Assembly (NCBI GenBank): GCA_947311845.1
Contig: CAMZMU010000075.1
Span: 21,052,747-21,116,746, forward strand
Direction: 5' to 3'
From: Poa pratensis
Lineage: Eukaryota > Streptophyta > Magnoliopsida > Poales > Poaceae
Length of the DNA: 64,000 bases
The position numbers were made by a program, and so were the translations under genes. The notes below the pieces were generated by a model. The model saw nothing but the letters and a program-made list of their open reading frames with translations. It was not told where the DNA came from and ran no database searches. Shown here piece after piece: positions 25,201-36,555 of this stretch (its first letter is position 1; the number at the start of each line of letters is the position of its first letter).

Positions 25201-25830
25201 TTGATCTGATGTCCCAATGATACTAAGATGTGAAATTGTGGAATTGTAAGATCTTCCCGTTTTTCATTGATGCGGATACAGTTGGTTATATTTGTCGGAA
25301 TGCAGGAGGTCACTTAAAATGCATGAATGTTGGGGTACCTCTCACAACACATATACATGGAACAGATGTACTATGCTCCGAGGATGCAGGTCGCTATAGC
25401 TTAGAGGAGAAAATCATCTTCCTTCTTGATTCTCGAGGAGATGTCTCTATGGAAGTAAATTTTTATTTTTGAAGGCATACACTCCAAGCTTTACTTTCGC
25501 TTATGTAATCGATGATGTACGATTATGGCTTTGAAATAAAATGCGCCGAAAATTTTGCGTTATAAATACCTCTTTGGTTCAATTAATTGCATATTAGTTC
25601 TACTATAAGGATGGGTAAATAAATATAACATCATATAAGGACAAATCATACGCCAAAGGAATAATATCACGGTACTTGATGAGTATAACCCCACATTATG
25701 TTATTTCTCTTATTACAACGTTGGGTTGAATCAAATAACATTAAAATAAGGAACTCGAACATCCGAGAAAGAGATAATATAAAGGTACTTGGTGATTCTA
25801 GCCGCGTAAATGCGCGGGCCACCCAGCTAG
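22245..25830 (+). mobile_element. Helitron copy 2, head to tail with copy 1
   Basis: Nearly identical to 18661-22244. By reading I found only two single-base length differences (a T run near 24407 and a G run near 25332). It lacks the first eight bases of copy 1 and starts directly after the CTAG of copy 1. It ends with the same hairpin (25802-25817) and CTAG (25827-25830), followed by T (TTTGTATTT). The pair is therefore flanked by A on the left and T on the right, as expected for one Helitron insertion site. Confidence 0.88.
22695..23129 (+). repeat. Minisatellite inside Helitron copy 2
   Basis: Same unit number and order as in copy 1, displaced by 3584 bp, with no difference noticed. Array expansion therefore predates the duplication. 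Confidence 0.85.
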
Positions 25831-28800
25831 TTTGTATTTAAGAAAAATGCCATATTTAAACCCTATGAACAAAAGTTGTTCAAAACATTTTATTTTAACA
25901 CCCCAATTTTTGTGGAGCTTCTACATGTTATGGGGAGGCTACCTGATTTTTCTCATAATTTTCTAAAATGTTTTAGTGCCCCAAATAAATCCCTAGAAGT
26001 ACTGGAAATAAAAGAAACATGAAATCAGGAAAATATAGGGGGGTTTTCTGCAAAATCTTGATCTTCTTCCTGTAGCTCCAGTGGCAGGCATGGCGCCAGT
26101 GTCGCCATGCCTCGTGGCCGCGCCGTCCGCCCTCCTGCCGCTCGAAGAGGATAAGGAGCCCCCCCCGAGGCGCTCCTCTGCTCCCCCTCCCCCACTTATC
26201 TCCTCTCCTGCTCCCTCTCTCTCTCTGCTCCTCTCTGCGAACCGAACCCTAGCCGCCATGGCCGCGAGCCTCGCCGTCGATTGGAGCCTCCCCGAGCAAA
26301 TCGAAGACCGCCATCGACACCGCCGTGTCGTCCTCTGCATCCCCGTCCAAGGAATCGAGAAGGGGCGCCCGGATTCGTCTCCTCCGAGTTCATCCTCTTC
26401 CGCTCCGGCCGCCACCTTTCCAGGAAGCTCGCGAGCAGTTCCATCCATCATTCTCTGCCATTTTCGCTTCTCTGAGATCCCCTCATCGCGAGCTAGCTAA
26501 TGGACATCACCTTTTCTTCTTAGGGCACCGGAGTCGCCGTCGCCGTCCTCGCCCTGCTCCCTGCTCGCCACCCAGCGCCTCTGTGAGTGTCGAGGAAGAA
26601 GAAGAAGACCCGTACCGCTTCGTGACGGGCGTGGGCCGTTGGCTGGGCCACGATCTGCGCTGCTCGGCCGGATCTGGGCCAGATTTGGCCCGTTTCCATT
26701 TTTCTTTAGTAGATCTATTCCTGTTTTAGTTTCCTGTTTAATTGCATTGTAGGTTTAATTCATTTGTGGTTGATGTGTGCTAGCAATTTGAGTGATTTAA
26801 ATTTTGTAGTGTTCTCATGTGTTTTCTTAAACATCTAGAACTGGCTGTTTGCAAAAATACATTTCTAAGTGCTGTCTAGGATAAATCTTGTAAAAGATCA
26901 TTTTTACTAAATACTTAATATCTAGAGTTTTATAACTCCAAAATTTGCAAACTAAAATTCTATGGAAAGCCTGAAGTGATAGCTCTCCAGATCTGTTGGC
27001 CTTGTATACAAATGAAACCTAAAACAAAAGTTCTATTCATTCTTGTAAACACACCAGTGACTCTTTGGTGATTTTTGTAGATTTTTGTGAGATGATTTTT
27101 GGAGTAAATCCAATTGGATTGTCTTATATATGTGTAGGAGAACATATCCCTAGCTTGGTTTGAATTTAGGAGTCACTGATTGACTGTGGTGATAATTATA
27201 AGCTTTAGGCCTTTTCTGCCTATTTTTATTAGGCCTTTATTAATTGTTGTGTTATAACTCTATTGTTATAAATGTGTTTCCTAGCATGTGTAGGGTGGTA
27301 GCCCATTGTTGTGACATGTTTCCTTATTTTTACTAGCATGTTAGGAGAGCTACTTGTGAGTCATGTATTTGTTAGGGTTTTATTCCCTATATAACTTTTC
27401 ACCTAGTAATTAGGAATTGCTATGCTTAATTATTTTGATGCTAGATTATTTTGTGTGATTAATATGTTTGTCTTGCTTGTTAAACTTGGTTGTCCTTAAG
27501 TTGAATACTATCATAGGTATCTGGTTAATGTCTCCACCTTAGCTGGGTAAAGAGTTTTAACCTGCAGATAAAATTTAATGACTTAACTTTTGTTTGAAGT
27601 ATTTCCTGTTTAGGAAAAAATGTTTGTTAGGTACCTTTAATAGAGGATGTCTTGGTGCTCTATGTTTTTAGCATGTTTTTGGTGTTATACTCCTGTTAGT
27701 ATAATGCCCTTGTGATGTTGTCTGGGTAAAGTGGCTTGTTAAGTAAATTGTTTTATTCGCATATAGATAAACATGTGGTTATGTGATGTTTTGCTTGTCT
27801 GGATTAATTTCTTGTTAGCATCTAGCTAAGTGTGGTGATTGTTGTTAAGTGTTTGTTTTTAGTTCAAATAGTATCCTTTATTTATGCTGCCGTAGCTTTA
27901 GTAAATAAATGGTGCTAGGCTTGTTGTTCAGGCAGTTTTCCTTGAAGTGTTCTTAGAGTAGATTTTAGTTTGTTGCTTGATTAAATTAGTGATATGTTAT
28001 TGGTATGATTCGTTGTTTGTATACCACTTGTGGTTTGGTTTGCTTATTGAGTGTTGTTTTATTTTCATGTTTGCGACGCTAGAGATAAACGCTACCGGAG
28101 TGGTATTTGGAAAGGATTTATCGAAGAAGGATGAGAGTTTATTTCTTTGATCAATGAGGAGAAGTCCAGGAACATTATGCTGAAATCAGGCAAGCTACTT
28201 CTCTGAGCTTGCATCTATATACATCTATTTTGGTTCACATGTTTTACTTATAAAGAGCATAAGTGATTTATGTGGTATTTGCCACTAAAGTTATGATTTT
28301 GAATACCATTTTTCCAAAATACAAGTATATTATTTTGACACCCTATATGGAGATATTAGATGGAAATTCTTTTTCAAAATATAGGATGGGAAAAATATTG
28401 TTTACTCAAAACTCCTTTGAAAATACTTGTGTGGATATGGAATGTCGAGATGTCGGTGTTGAAGTGGAGAAGGGAGAATGATGGTTTTTGATAAAAAGCA
28501 CATTGTGTCCTTGTACTTACGTCGACCAGCCGATAACCTGTGCGACCACATTTACCCACATATGGGCAGGGGCGTAGTCATATAATTTGCTCATATTAGT
28601 ATGGGATGCCTCAACAACGGAGATGACTCCGTTCCATGAGGGGATGGTTTGGTGACCTACCACTGACCTGGGTCCTCTTAAGAGAAGTCTACCGGAGGCC
28701 GGTATGAGTGTATTGGAGAAAGAGGATTGAAGACGCCACCTTTGGGTCGCCGGGCAGAACTATGAGTCCTCACACTTAGATTCCGACGGGCTGGGTTAAG

Positions 28801-29157
28801 TGTTGATGGAAAGTGTCATAGCGGCAGGGTCCTATACTAGCATGAGCAAAGGACGGGCTATGGTCGGCGACTCAACTTCGCATACACCTTGTATGGCGGG
28901 ACGTGGCCGACACGATGAGTTGCCGGATGGATGTGGGGAAAGCGTGCTACCTCTGCAGAGGGTAAAACTATTCGAATAGCCGAGTCCTCGGATATGGAAA
29001 GTTGGGAGGCCCTACCTTGACCTATGTGCAAGTTTTGCAAAGTTTTGAGATTTGAAAATAAAATGGAGATGTGTTGTATCTGCAACTCTACCGACGGGCT
29101 GGTATGAGGTTGCTGGAGAATGATTTGACCATGAAGGGCTATGGTAGAGACGTGCAA
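25831..29157 (+). repeat. Remainder of LARD 3' LTR, truncated
   Basis: 25831-27608 has no partner in the window because the 5' LTR is cut by the window edge. 27609-29150 matches 1-1530. The LTR is broken at 29157 by the start of another element (TGTCGTGG at 29158). It contains a GC-rich gene-like leader at about 26070-26700. Confidence 0.8.
26190..26700 (+). promoter_or_regulatory. Gene-like leader within the LARD LTR
   Basis: A CT-rich patch (26205-26235) is followed by the telobox-like AACCCTAG (26245-26252) and an ATG in strong plant context (GCCGCCATGG, 26252-26261) that opens an 81-codon frame. A GC-rich tail follows. In plant genes this order marks a core promoter and first exon. Here it may be the LTR's own promoter or leader, or captured host sequence. 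No protein family recognised. Confidence 0.35.
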
Positions 29158-29744
29158 TGTCGTGGGGTAGATAACACGGCAGATGCTACTTTGGGGTAGC
29201 TTGAGTTGATGGGCAAGGCGACACTGGCGTCTGGGAGATTGTTTAGCACTGCAGGGACAAAGGGTTTACCCAGGTTCGGCCTCTCCATTGGAGATAAAGA
29301 CCTACTTCCTGCTATCTTATTATTGATCTCGATCTCGATAACCCGGCTACGACAACAGAGCCGGATCTCGATCTAGGTTACAAGGTTGAGGTGTTTCTCT
29401 CGATGGTTCTCTCGCCTAAGCTTGGATCGTAAAAGTTCTCCTCAACTAGGGCTCAGGGACCGGTTTATATAGACGACCGGGTCTCCTGGCACTTTACAAT
29501 ACGAACCCGGGCTCTACCCAGACTCGGAGTCCTACTCTAGCTCTTCTAGCCTTCGTGTCCTCCAAGTCCCGAACCGCCTCTGGTCTTCTAGAAACTTCCC
29601 TTCCTGAACCGGGTTACCGCCAAAGCCTCTGGCCCAGCAACATAACCCGGCCCATGCTGATGGTTAGCTGGCCTGGCCGGGCCTCCTGCCTGGCGGGTCA
29701 CGCTTCCCTCTTCATGGGCCTACCGGGTTATTATCCCCCCATCA
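29158..29744 (-). repeat. 3' LTR of the reversed Tat-like element
   Basis: 587 bp with TG/CA ends. CCCGG-rich. The flank on the left is TGCAA of the LARD LTR; the other flank is lost. No second copy in the window. Confidence 0.72.
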
Positions 29745-30441
29745 GTAGCCCCCAGATTAACCTGGTTGCCAGGTTGGCATGCTTTGCTTCTATTCTTGAA
29801 TATTGCTTCTTTGAGCAGAACTGATATCCTGGCCAGCCGGGTTAATCACCTGAAACATAAAATAACACATAACAAATTTAATATCAGAACTTGTCTCTTT
29901 TCTCCTTAGCTTGGCCAGTCTTTTTGGCGGTTCACGCCGTAACCCGGTTATCTCTTGCCGGGTTCACATGCCCGGGTTTCACTTTCGACACTTAGTGAAA
30001 ATTATCGCCCAACTGAAATCCATCCTTATCCATCTTAACCACGATCTTATCATTTAATACTCCGTGATTATCTCATTCCGTTTGTCGTTGACTTTTAGTC
30101 AAAGATCCTTATCTCTTCACTTTTTACCACAACACCCCTAGGGTTTTTACTGTGCCTATAAATAGGAGACCAAGAGACACCGCGGTCACTTTCCCCATTC
30201 AGTTCATCTTCTTCCTCGCGCCCGCACTGTAGCAGCCGCGGATTCAATCTCCAATCGAGCCTCCAAATCTCTGCGAGAAGATCCATAGGTACGATTCTCC
30301 CACACATCCGTGCTCCGCACTCGATTCCAACTTGAATCTCGTCCAGATTTACTTCGCATTTCCCTCTCCACGCATCTGCATCTAGAGCTAGGGTTTCTCA
30401 TCACCATTGTTGCGCCCAGGGAACCTCGAAGCTCCTTAGCC

Positions 30442-32650
30442 ATGGTGAAGGACAAAGCGAAGGCCGGAGGTCCCCGTGCGGCGAAGAAGCTCGCAAAGAA
30501 GCCTCACAGCACCCACGCCGGTGCATCTGGCTCCGCCGCCCCCGCTGCTACTCAGGTCAACTGGACCAAATCCACAGTGACGAACTTGATGCTGCAAGAG
30601 TATGTGAACTGCGGCGAGCTCCCTCTCAAGGATGAATTCACTGGCGTGCTGCTGGAGAAGAAATCCGCCCCAGCCCCAAAGAAGGTGAAGTGGTGGTTTT
30701 CCTCGACCATGTTCAGCGCGGCCTTCGCCCCCCGGGTTCTCTGTTTTTTCGCCGGGTATTGAAGTACTACGGCCTTAGGCCTCAAGACATCGCGCCAACT
30801 CTATGCTGAACATCAGCAACTTTGTTGTGTTCTGTGAGGATTATCTGCAAATGGCTCCAAGCCTCGAGCTGTTCCTTGAATTCTTCTACTGCAACCCATC
30901 TCGCAAGGACCAAGTACTCCCATATGGTGGAGTTGCGATCCAGCGCCGAAGGGAATGCGATTTCCCGGCTCTTCTTCTAGCCAGCCATCCCAAGGGGTGG
31001 CAAAACACATATTTTTACTGCAAGGACACTTCACCAGAATCCGACGACGCCCGTTACCCGGCTTTCCGGAACTCGGGCTTAACATATGAAGCCAAAATGA
31101 ACAGTATGCCGATGACGCTGAGCGGGTCAAGCTCGAGCCCACCCTTCGCCGGGCCAGAGCTTTACTCGCCCATGGCCTCAAGGGCACAGATCTGGTTAAG
31201 TGCTGGATCGGTTGGTTCATCCAGCCACTCAGCATCAGGACCCGGCTAATTTGCCAATACACTGGTGAAACCACAGACAACATGCGTTACTCTGAGATGA
31301 CGCTTACTGATGATCAGCTCGTGAAGAATGCCAAGAGACTGCTTGGCGAAAAGAAAGATGCCATTGCACTGAACGGGCTCACCCCCTTTAGTGCCAAGAA
31401 CAAACCCCCACGGTAAAACCAATACTTGATCATTTTTGCTTACTTTAACCCGGTAATTTCATCCATAGACTGTTACTTATTGTGACTGGTTTTTCTCAGG
31501 ACTCCAAGTGGTGGAGCGTGGATTTTACCCCTACATCCTCTCCTGATGGGGAGGACGCAGAAAGTGAAGACGACGAAGAAGAAGAAGAAGGTGAGCTAGA
31601 CTCCGTAGGCCGGCTCTTCCTCCAGTTGATTAACAACGAAGTCCCCAACAAGGACACCTCTACTGATAACCCGGCAAATTTTATTCCAGGCCCCACTGAC
31701 CCGGCTTCTGACGTAGCGCCGGGTCCCCAAACTGCTGCACCTCCTACTCAGAAGAGGACCCGGGCCACCATTGCCAAGGTACCACATTCTCTTTTCTCAA
31801 TTTTCATGATGAACTCATCTCAAACTTAAGCATAAACATAGGAAAAGGAAGCTGAGAAGGAGGCTGAGGCGAACAAGAGACGCCGAACCCGGTCTTCTAC
31901 AAGCCAAGCTTCCCTGAGCCCAGGTATCCCTCAACGCTCTTTATCAAGCTGGGCCAAATCCATCCAGAAGACGCCCAGCAAACAGTTCCCTTTAGCTGGC
32001 AAGATCCGGGTTCCTAAACCATCTCGTTTGTCAGATTCCTCCTCGGATGGTGTTAGCACACCCGAGGATTTCCAGATCAACGCCGGGTTAGAAATACTTC
32101 ACACATCTTTTCCATACCTCTATACTTTACTGTCCCTTTCTTGTTTAACTAAGACACTATATATCTTATTCCAGTGCCAGAGCTTTTATGGATGAAGACC
32201 CGGAATCTCCTCCCGCGGCGTCTCCTCCTCCAGCAACCACAGAGCCTTCTCCTATGGAGGCACATACTGAGGAACCAGAGGACAAAAGCGAACCAACGGA
32301 GCAAGCAACCCCCGTGGCTTCTCCAAAAAACATTGTTGATCCAGTGCCAGAATCCTCCCCCGCTGCTCATTCGCCCGGGTTAGGCTCTGGAACCAAAGAA
32401 GATGAAGTACAAGTTACTGGAACCCGGCACGTTCCAGTACAAAGTGCTCCTGAGACTCTTGCCAAGGTGCCCGCTCCAGATGCTGACCCGGCATCTCCTG
32501 CCAAGGACAAGAACCGGCTTCCTCTTCAAATTTACCGGCTCTGGACGCCATGTCCGTTCCAGCACTTTGCGATGAATATTTTTCTCGCCTTGCTCAACAC
32601 AAGACCCTGGAGACAGAACTGGTCGCCCTAATTCAAAAACGATATCAGGT
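30442..32650 (+). pseudogene. Antisense ORF of the second Tat-like element, with introns (Transposase_28 domain)
   Basis: Starts at ATG 30442 in good context (CCATGG). N-terminal Lys/Ala-rich segment, then PPGFSVFSPG-like residues and KYYGLRPQDIAP around 30730-30800 in shifted frames, then NISNFVVFCEDYLQMAPSLE and YCKDTSP: the PF04195 gypsy-type transposon domain. Introns with GT/AG borders: 31413-31499, 31779-31841 and 32097-32174, with another donor at 32649. Exons code acidic (EDDEEEEEGE) and Pro/Ser-rich segments. Frame changes near 30730, 30790, 31110 and 32520 mark decay. The last donor has no acceptor before the LINE border at 32691. Confidence 0.8.
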
Positions 32651-32693
32651 ACCCATTTTTACTTCTTGCCTGTATATTTTCTTGCATAACTAT

Positions 32694-33425
32694 TCAAAAA
32701 CGAGTGTTTCTCCGTCGGAGCTCCTCCCCGGAGCAAAGGACTAACGGTGAGTGATCCGAACCGATAATAGTCTGAGCCTCGAGGGTGCACAGGGGAAAGA
32801 GTGCCTCCCAATCGGCTGACATAAGCACCCGGTCAAGGACGCACCTCACCGGGTTCAATTGTCGATTAGTCCAAGTGTATCTGGCGCCCCCACGCCGGAT
32901 CTCTCGAAGTGCAAGTTGCGCTATGCAGTCATTGAATCTGTGCACCCACGGCCAATTAATATTGGCGTTGTTCTTGTCCTCTGATCCCCTGATCAGGTTG
33001 AAGTCGCCCCCAACCACCAAAGGGTGTGGGCATGCCGAAACGGCAAGTCTCAGCTCCGACAGGAATTCCGCCGAACGCCGGTGATCCGCTGGGCCGTACA
33101 CCACGAAAAAGGACCAAGTCCTCGAGGTGTCAAGCTGGAGGACATCCACACGAATGTGAAAGGAGCCGCTACTCCAAGCAAGCACATTATATGCGTCCTC
33201 ATTCACCCCCAGGAGCATGCCACCTGAGTGAACATTTGCCAGCGTGGAGTGCCAGGCAAAGCGACCCCTAGGATCAATACCAAGTAGCTCCGCTGGGGTG
33301 AAAGAAGCCTTTATGGTCTCGTGGAGGCCCACAAAGTCTAACTGTTCTCGGGCTATGAATTCACGTATCTGGGTTCGTCGTCCCGGTCGACCGAACCCAC
33401 GGATATTATAGAGTCCGGCCCACAT
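32694..33425 (-). pseudogene. LINE ORF2 amino-terminal part: AP-type endonuclease, truncated
   Basis: 243 codons from ATG 33425, directly after the ORF1 stop. Exonuclease-endonuclease-phosphatase fold with catalytic blocks in order: YNIRGFG (Asn), LHET (Glu), VVYGP, VVGGDFN (Asp, Asn), RYTWTN, LDRVLM, and GSDHSPL (Asp, His). All key residues are present. It nicks target DNA to prime reverse transcription. The frame runs into the junction at about 32691, so the RT and Cys-rich tail are missing and the copy cannot be active. Confidence 0.9.
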
Positions 33426-35590
33426 CTACACGCGCAGCCCGCTCCTCCGTCCACGACGGGAACTCACTACAGCCTTCTTCCTACCCCGGTTACTGGGTTG
33501 AGGGTCAGCCGTAGGAGCTTCTGAGGCCACCGCCTCAGTGCCTCCCTCATCCGGTTCCTGGGTGGGCCCAACCAACCCATCACCCGAGGGGGAATCCGAC
33601 ATAGCAGCCGAAGCTGCTGCCAACTCCTTGCGAAAGGCCGCAAGGGCGAGAGAGGCTTGCGCCTCCTCCTTAGCACGAACAAGGGAGAGTATCTCCGCCT
33701 CGGACCCCAGTCCAGATTCGACCGAAAAGGCCAACCCAACATCGTGTAACACCGAAACTAGATGATTATCAGGCAAATCATGAAGAATGCGAAAGTTGGA
33801 TTCCGTCATACCTGCGATGTCGAGGTTCTTGGCTGCCGTCCTTGCTTGGGCTCGCTCGGCCACCGGCACGGACGCCGCCGGACCGTGGAAGTGTGCACTC
33901 TTGCGGATCGGCTCCGTGTCCGTCGCCTTGTTGCACCTCCTGCGCGGGATGTCCACCGCACCTCCCGCCTCCTTGTCCTCCATCTCGGTGTCAGAATCCG
34001 AAGCTGGCGCCGCCTTGGAGGGGGACCCGGACTCACCACCCGACTCCACCAGCAGGGAGGAGTCCAGTGGTGGGGACGTAGGGAAGTTCGAGGTCGGAGC
34101 CGCTGCTTGCGCCAGGATGATCGCTTCGGCCGCCCGCATCTTCTCCAGTGCTGCCAGGGAGGGAGGCCACTTCCCGCGAATTTCCGAGGAGTCCAGGTTG
34201 CTCCCGTACTGGTCGAGGTCCAGGGACCCGACGGCAGGAGCCGCACCCGAGGCCCCCACCGAGGTCTGGCCAGACCCCGGAGCCGTCGCGGACGGACCCT
34301 GCGAAGCCGAGGGCTGTCCGGCCGACGAGGAGGCCTTGGCAGCCGCCGCCACGTGATCCCTCTCCTCCGCCTCGTTCCACTCCCCCTCGGACATGCTTAG
34401 GTCCTCGCTGTTGCCGTCTTCTTTGCCGCCGTGCCGAGGAGGGGAGGGTGGTGGTGGTGGGGGCGGGGCAATGGCGGTGTCCAGCTGAACCCCCACATTG
34501 TACCCCGCATTCTTGTGGAAGATCTGCACCGCTCCCTTCATCTTGGAGGGGTTCCTGCACGCGATCTTGACACGCACCGGCTGGCGGTTGCGAATGGATG
34601 CTTGATCCACCTCAATCGGTCTTCCGAGCATCCTCAGCCCGGCAAGCAGCCGATCGGCGCGCTTCATGCGCCTGGGCAGCCCCGAGAGCTTCACCCACAC
34701 CTCCTGCAGGATCTCGGAGGGCTCGGGGTCGGAATCCGCCAAACGAATCCCGGCCTCGGAGTTGCTGAGCGGGAGGTAGATGTGCCCACTCCGGGTGCAC
34801 ATCCGCAGCGTCTCCCGCGAGGGTAACACCACTGCAAACTCCCTAGCCGAGAGGGCGGCCACCTGCCAATCCCACTCGACCTCGATCAGGTGGTGCAGCT
34901 CGTGATCGAGCTCAGCCACCGAAATCGGGTTGTCCTTGAAAGAGATGATGGCCCCATTGGACTCATCAACCTCCTCCTGAGCCTCGGTCTCGAAGTCAAG
35001 GTCGAAGAAACCCTCGCCTGAAATGGCGTGACCAAGGATGCTCAGGGCAGGGCGCTTGCCCTTGGTGGTGCATTCCACTGAGTGGTGGCCTTCCAAGCCA
35101 CACAGTACGCGGACCGGCAAGTTCGTGCACTTGGCCTGGTAGTGGCCCGGCTGCCCGCAGCTGAAGCACTCCACGGACGACTTGGGTGCGCTCCCGTCCG
35201 GCACCGCGGACGAGGAAGCCGACGGCGGAGGCGCCGCCGGCCGACGCTGCTGCGCCATGGGCAACTTGCCCTGCGCCTTATCCTGCGCGCGACCGGATTT
35301 GGGCGCCGCACCGCTTGGCGGCGCACTCATCCCCTGCGCTTGCTCCGCGGCCGCCGAAGCCGCCCGCTTCTTCTCACGGGCCACATACCACGCCGGCGGG
35401 GCGTTGTTGTTGGACCCCGAGCCGCCCTTGCTGGAGCCAGCCGCCCCCTTGCCGGAGCCTCCTTTCCTCGCTTCTGGCCGGCGAGCGCCTTCGCCCACAG
35501 CTCGGCCTCCTGCCTCTGCGGCTGGTCCGCCGCCTGGTCATCCATCCTCCGCTTGTTGCCCTGCGCGCCGGCGTTCCTTGCGGGCTCCAT
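33426..35590 (-). pseudogene. LINE ORF1, one frameshift
   Basis: RNA-binding protein of an L1-like element. The likely start is ATG 35590-35588 (MEPARNAGAQ...), followed by a change of frame near 35470, after which 690 codons stay open to TAG at 33428-33426. It holds one complete zinc knuckle (CFSCGQPGHYQAKC, near 35165-35125) and a second that lacks its first Cys (LCGLEGHHSVEC). A DUF4283-like segment follows (EWDWQVAALSAREFAVVLPS, EVWVKLSGLP). Long Pro/Ser/Ala-rich acidic tail ending in a basic stretch (RGRKKAVVSSRRGRR). The frame continues to ORF2 with only the stop between them. It is otherwise intact, which suggests a fairly young copy. Confidence 0.85.
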
Positions 35591-36555
35591 CGCCGTCACC
35601 TGCGCGAAGGAGCGCAGAAGCGGTTGCGGCGGCGCGGAGATGCGGACACGGCGAGCAAACCGGCGGCGCCTCCTCACCTCTTCCTCTGTGGCTGGGAACC
35701 CTAGTGACAAATCTAGGGCACCCCGAGGCAACCAAAGCCACTTAACAGCGGCTTGAGATGGGCTGGGCCGCGAGCTCAGCCCATCACTGGCTTCGGGCGG
35801 GGATGCCACCGAACCGCTGGCTCCTTGGGCTGGCCCATCGACCCGAACCCCAGACGAGGCCTGCAGGCTCGGGAAGGAAGACAGGCCTAGCCCATCTAGC
35901 CCCAAAGACTGGGCCTCCGCTGCAGACTGCGCGGGCGGGGAAGTGGACAGGCCGGGCCCATCTGACGGCCCAGTCCACACCGGAGAGGGGCTCGCCCCCT
36001 ATGGCCCGGCCCACGAAGATCCCGCTCCTCCCCCAACCTCTGCCCTAACGCAGGCGCTAGCCTCGACGGCGCCGCCGGCGCGCCCTGCGCCCCGGCACCA
36101 ACCTCACCAGGCCTCGACGAGGAGCGCGGCGGAGGGGTGGTAGATCGTAGGCGCACCCGACTGGGAGCGCCCCGAGCACCACGAGGTCGACCGCCCCACC
36201 TCCGACGAGAAGACGGCATCCTGCCGACCTGCTCACCTGCCGGCGGCGAGAAACGGGATCCTCGCCCTCCCGGCGCAAACGCCGATCTTCGGGCGGAACG
36301 CAGGGAGCCCCCAAGTTCCTCTGCGACATGGAGGAACTCCCCCAGCGTAGGATTTTGCCCTCCGGACCGCACCCGCGGCGACCCGGGCTCGCCCTCCGAC
36401 GCGTCGCTGACGGCGTCGACGGCGGTTTCCTCCTCCAGGGTGAGAGCCCAGAACCAGCCACACCACCCCGCTCCAGACGGCGACGGCCGCGAGCCGAGGA
36501 ACTCCGGCGAGCGCGGCGAGGCGGCGCTGCCGCCATGCGCGTCGCGGGAGCCGAA
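35591..36555 (-). other. GC-rich leader of the minus-strand LINE
   Basis: Very GC-rich sequence with overlapping open frames on both strands, the longest (36561-35896, minus) starting MAFGSRDAHGG. These are probably composition artefacts of a 5' untranslated region with an internal promoter, although the MAFGS frame could be an upstream ORF or an earlier ORF1 start. No zinc knuckle or other domain. Confidence 0.5.

Larger units (their letters stand above)
1..29157 (+). mobile_element. LARD-like (Sukkula-like) LTR retrotransposon, interrupted
   Basis: Positions 1 to about 1530 are repeated in the same orientation at 27609-29150 with scattered differences, which is the signature of two LTRs. 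A primer-binding-like site follows the left copy at 2325. A purine tract (17631-17643) directly precedes a TG (TGTCACATACC) at 17646, where the right LTR begins. After subtracting the Helitrons the LTR measures about 5.1 kb. After subtracting the nested Gypsy element the internal domain is about 3.3 kb and has no long ORF. Long LTRs with a short non-coding core match the LARD class described in barley and relatives. The 5' end lies outside the window and the 3' LTR is broken at 29157 by another element, so no target duplication can be checked. The family name is inference from architecture only. Confidence 0.8.
29158..32690 (-). mobile_element. Second Tat-like Gypsy element, reverse orientation, truncated
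   Basis: Read on the minus strand, the LTR starts TGATGGGGGG at 29744 and ends at 29158 (revcomp of TGTCG, so ...CGACA). A reversed purine tract (GTAGCCCCC on plus, 29745-29753) stands beside it. Next to the LTR lies a plus-strand spliced ORF with a Transposase_28 domain, the same layout as in the 4745-16778 element (3' LTR and antisense ORF adjacent). Pol and the other LTR are absent; the element stops at about 32690 at the border with a LINE. Inserted in the LARD 3' LTR. Confidence 0.8.
32691..36555 (-). mobile_element. LINE (L1-like), minus strand, 3' half missing
   Basis: From right to left: GC-rich leader, ORF1 with zinc knuckle, ORF2 endonuclease, then an abrupt end before the RT. No poly-A and no target duplication at the left border. 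This is the reverse of the usual LINE truncation, which removes the 5' side, so the loss is probably a later deletion that also removed part of the host Gypsy element. Confidence 0.85.

Noticed and set aside
18653..25830. The two 3.58-kb direct repeats as LTRs of one retrotransposon
   Set aside because: They abut with no internal domain, lack TG/CA ends and target duplications, and each ends in a Helitron hairpin plus CTAG.
26081..26729. Overlapping plus and minus frames in the LARD LTR as host genes
   Set aside because: Short, mutually overlapping, no domain; kept only as a possible leader.
29158..29744. 5' LTR of a plus-strand element
   Set aside because: The purine tract lies on its right in reversed form, no PBS follows, and the Transposase_28 ORF is on plus, which in Tat elements is antisense to pol. 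A minus-strand element fits all three.
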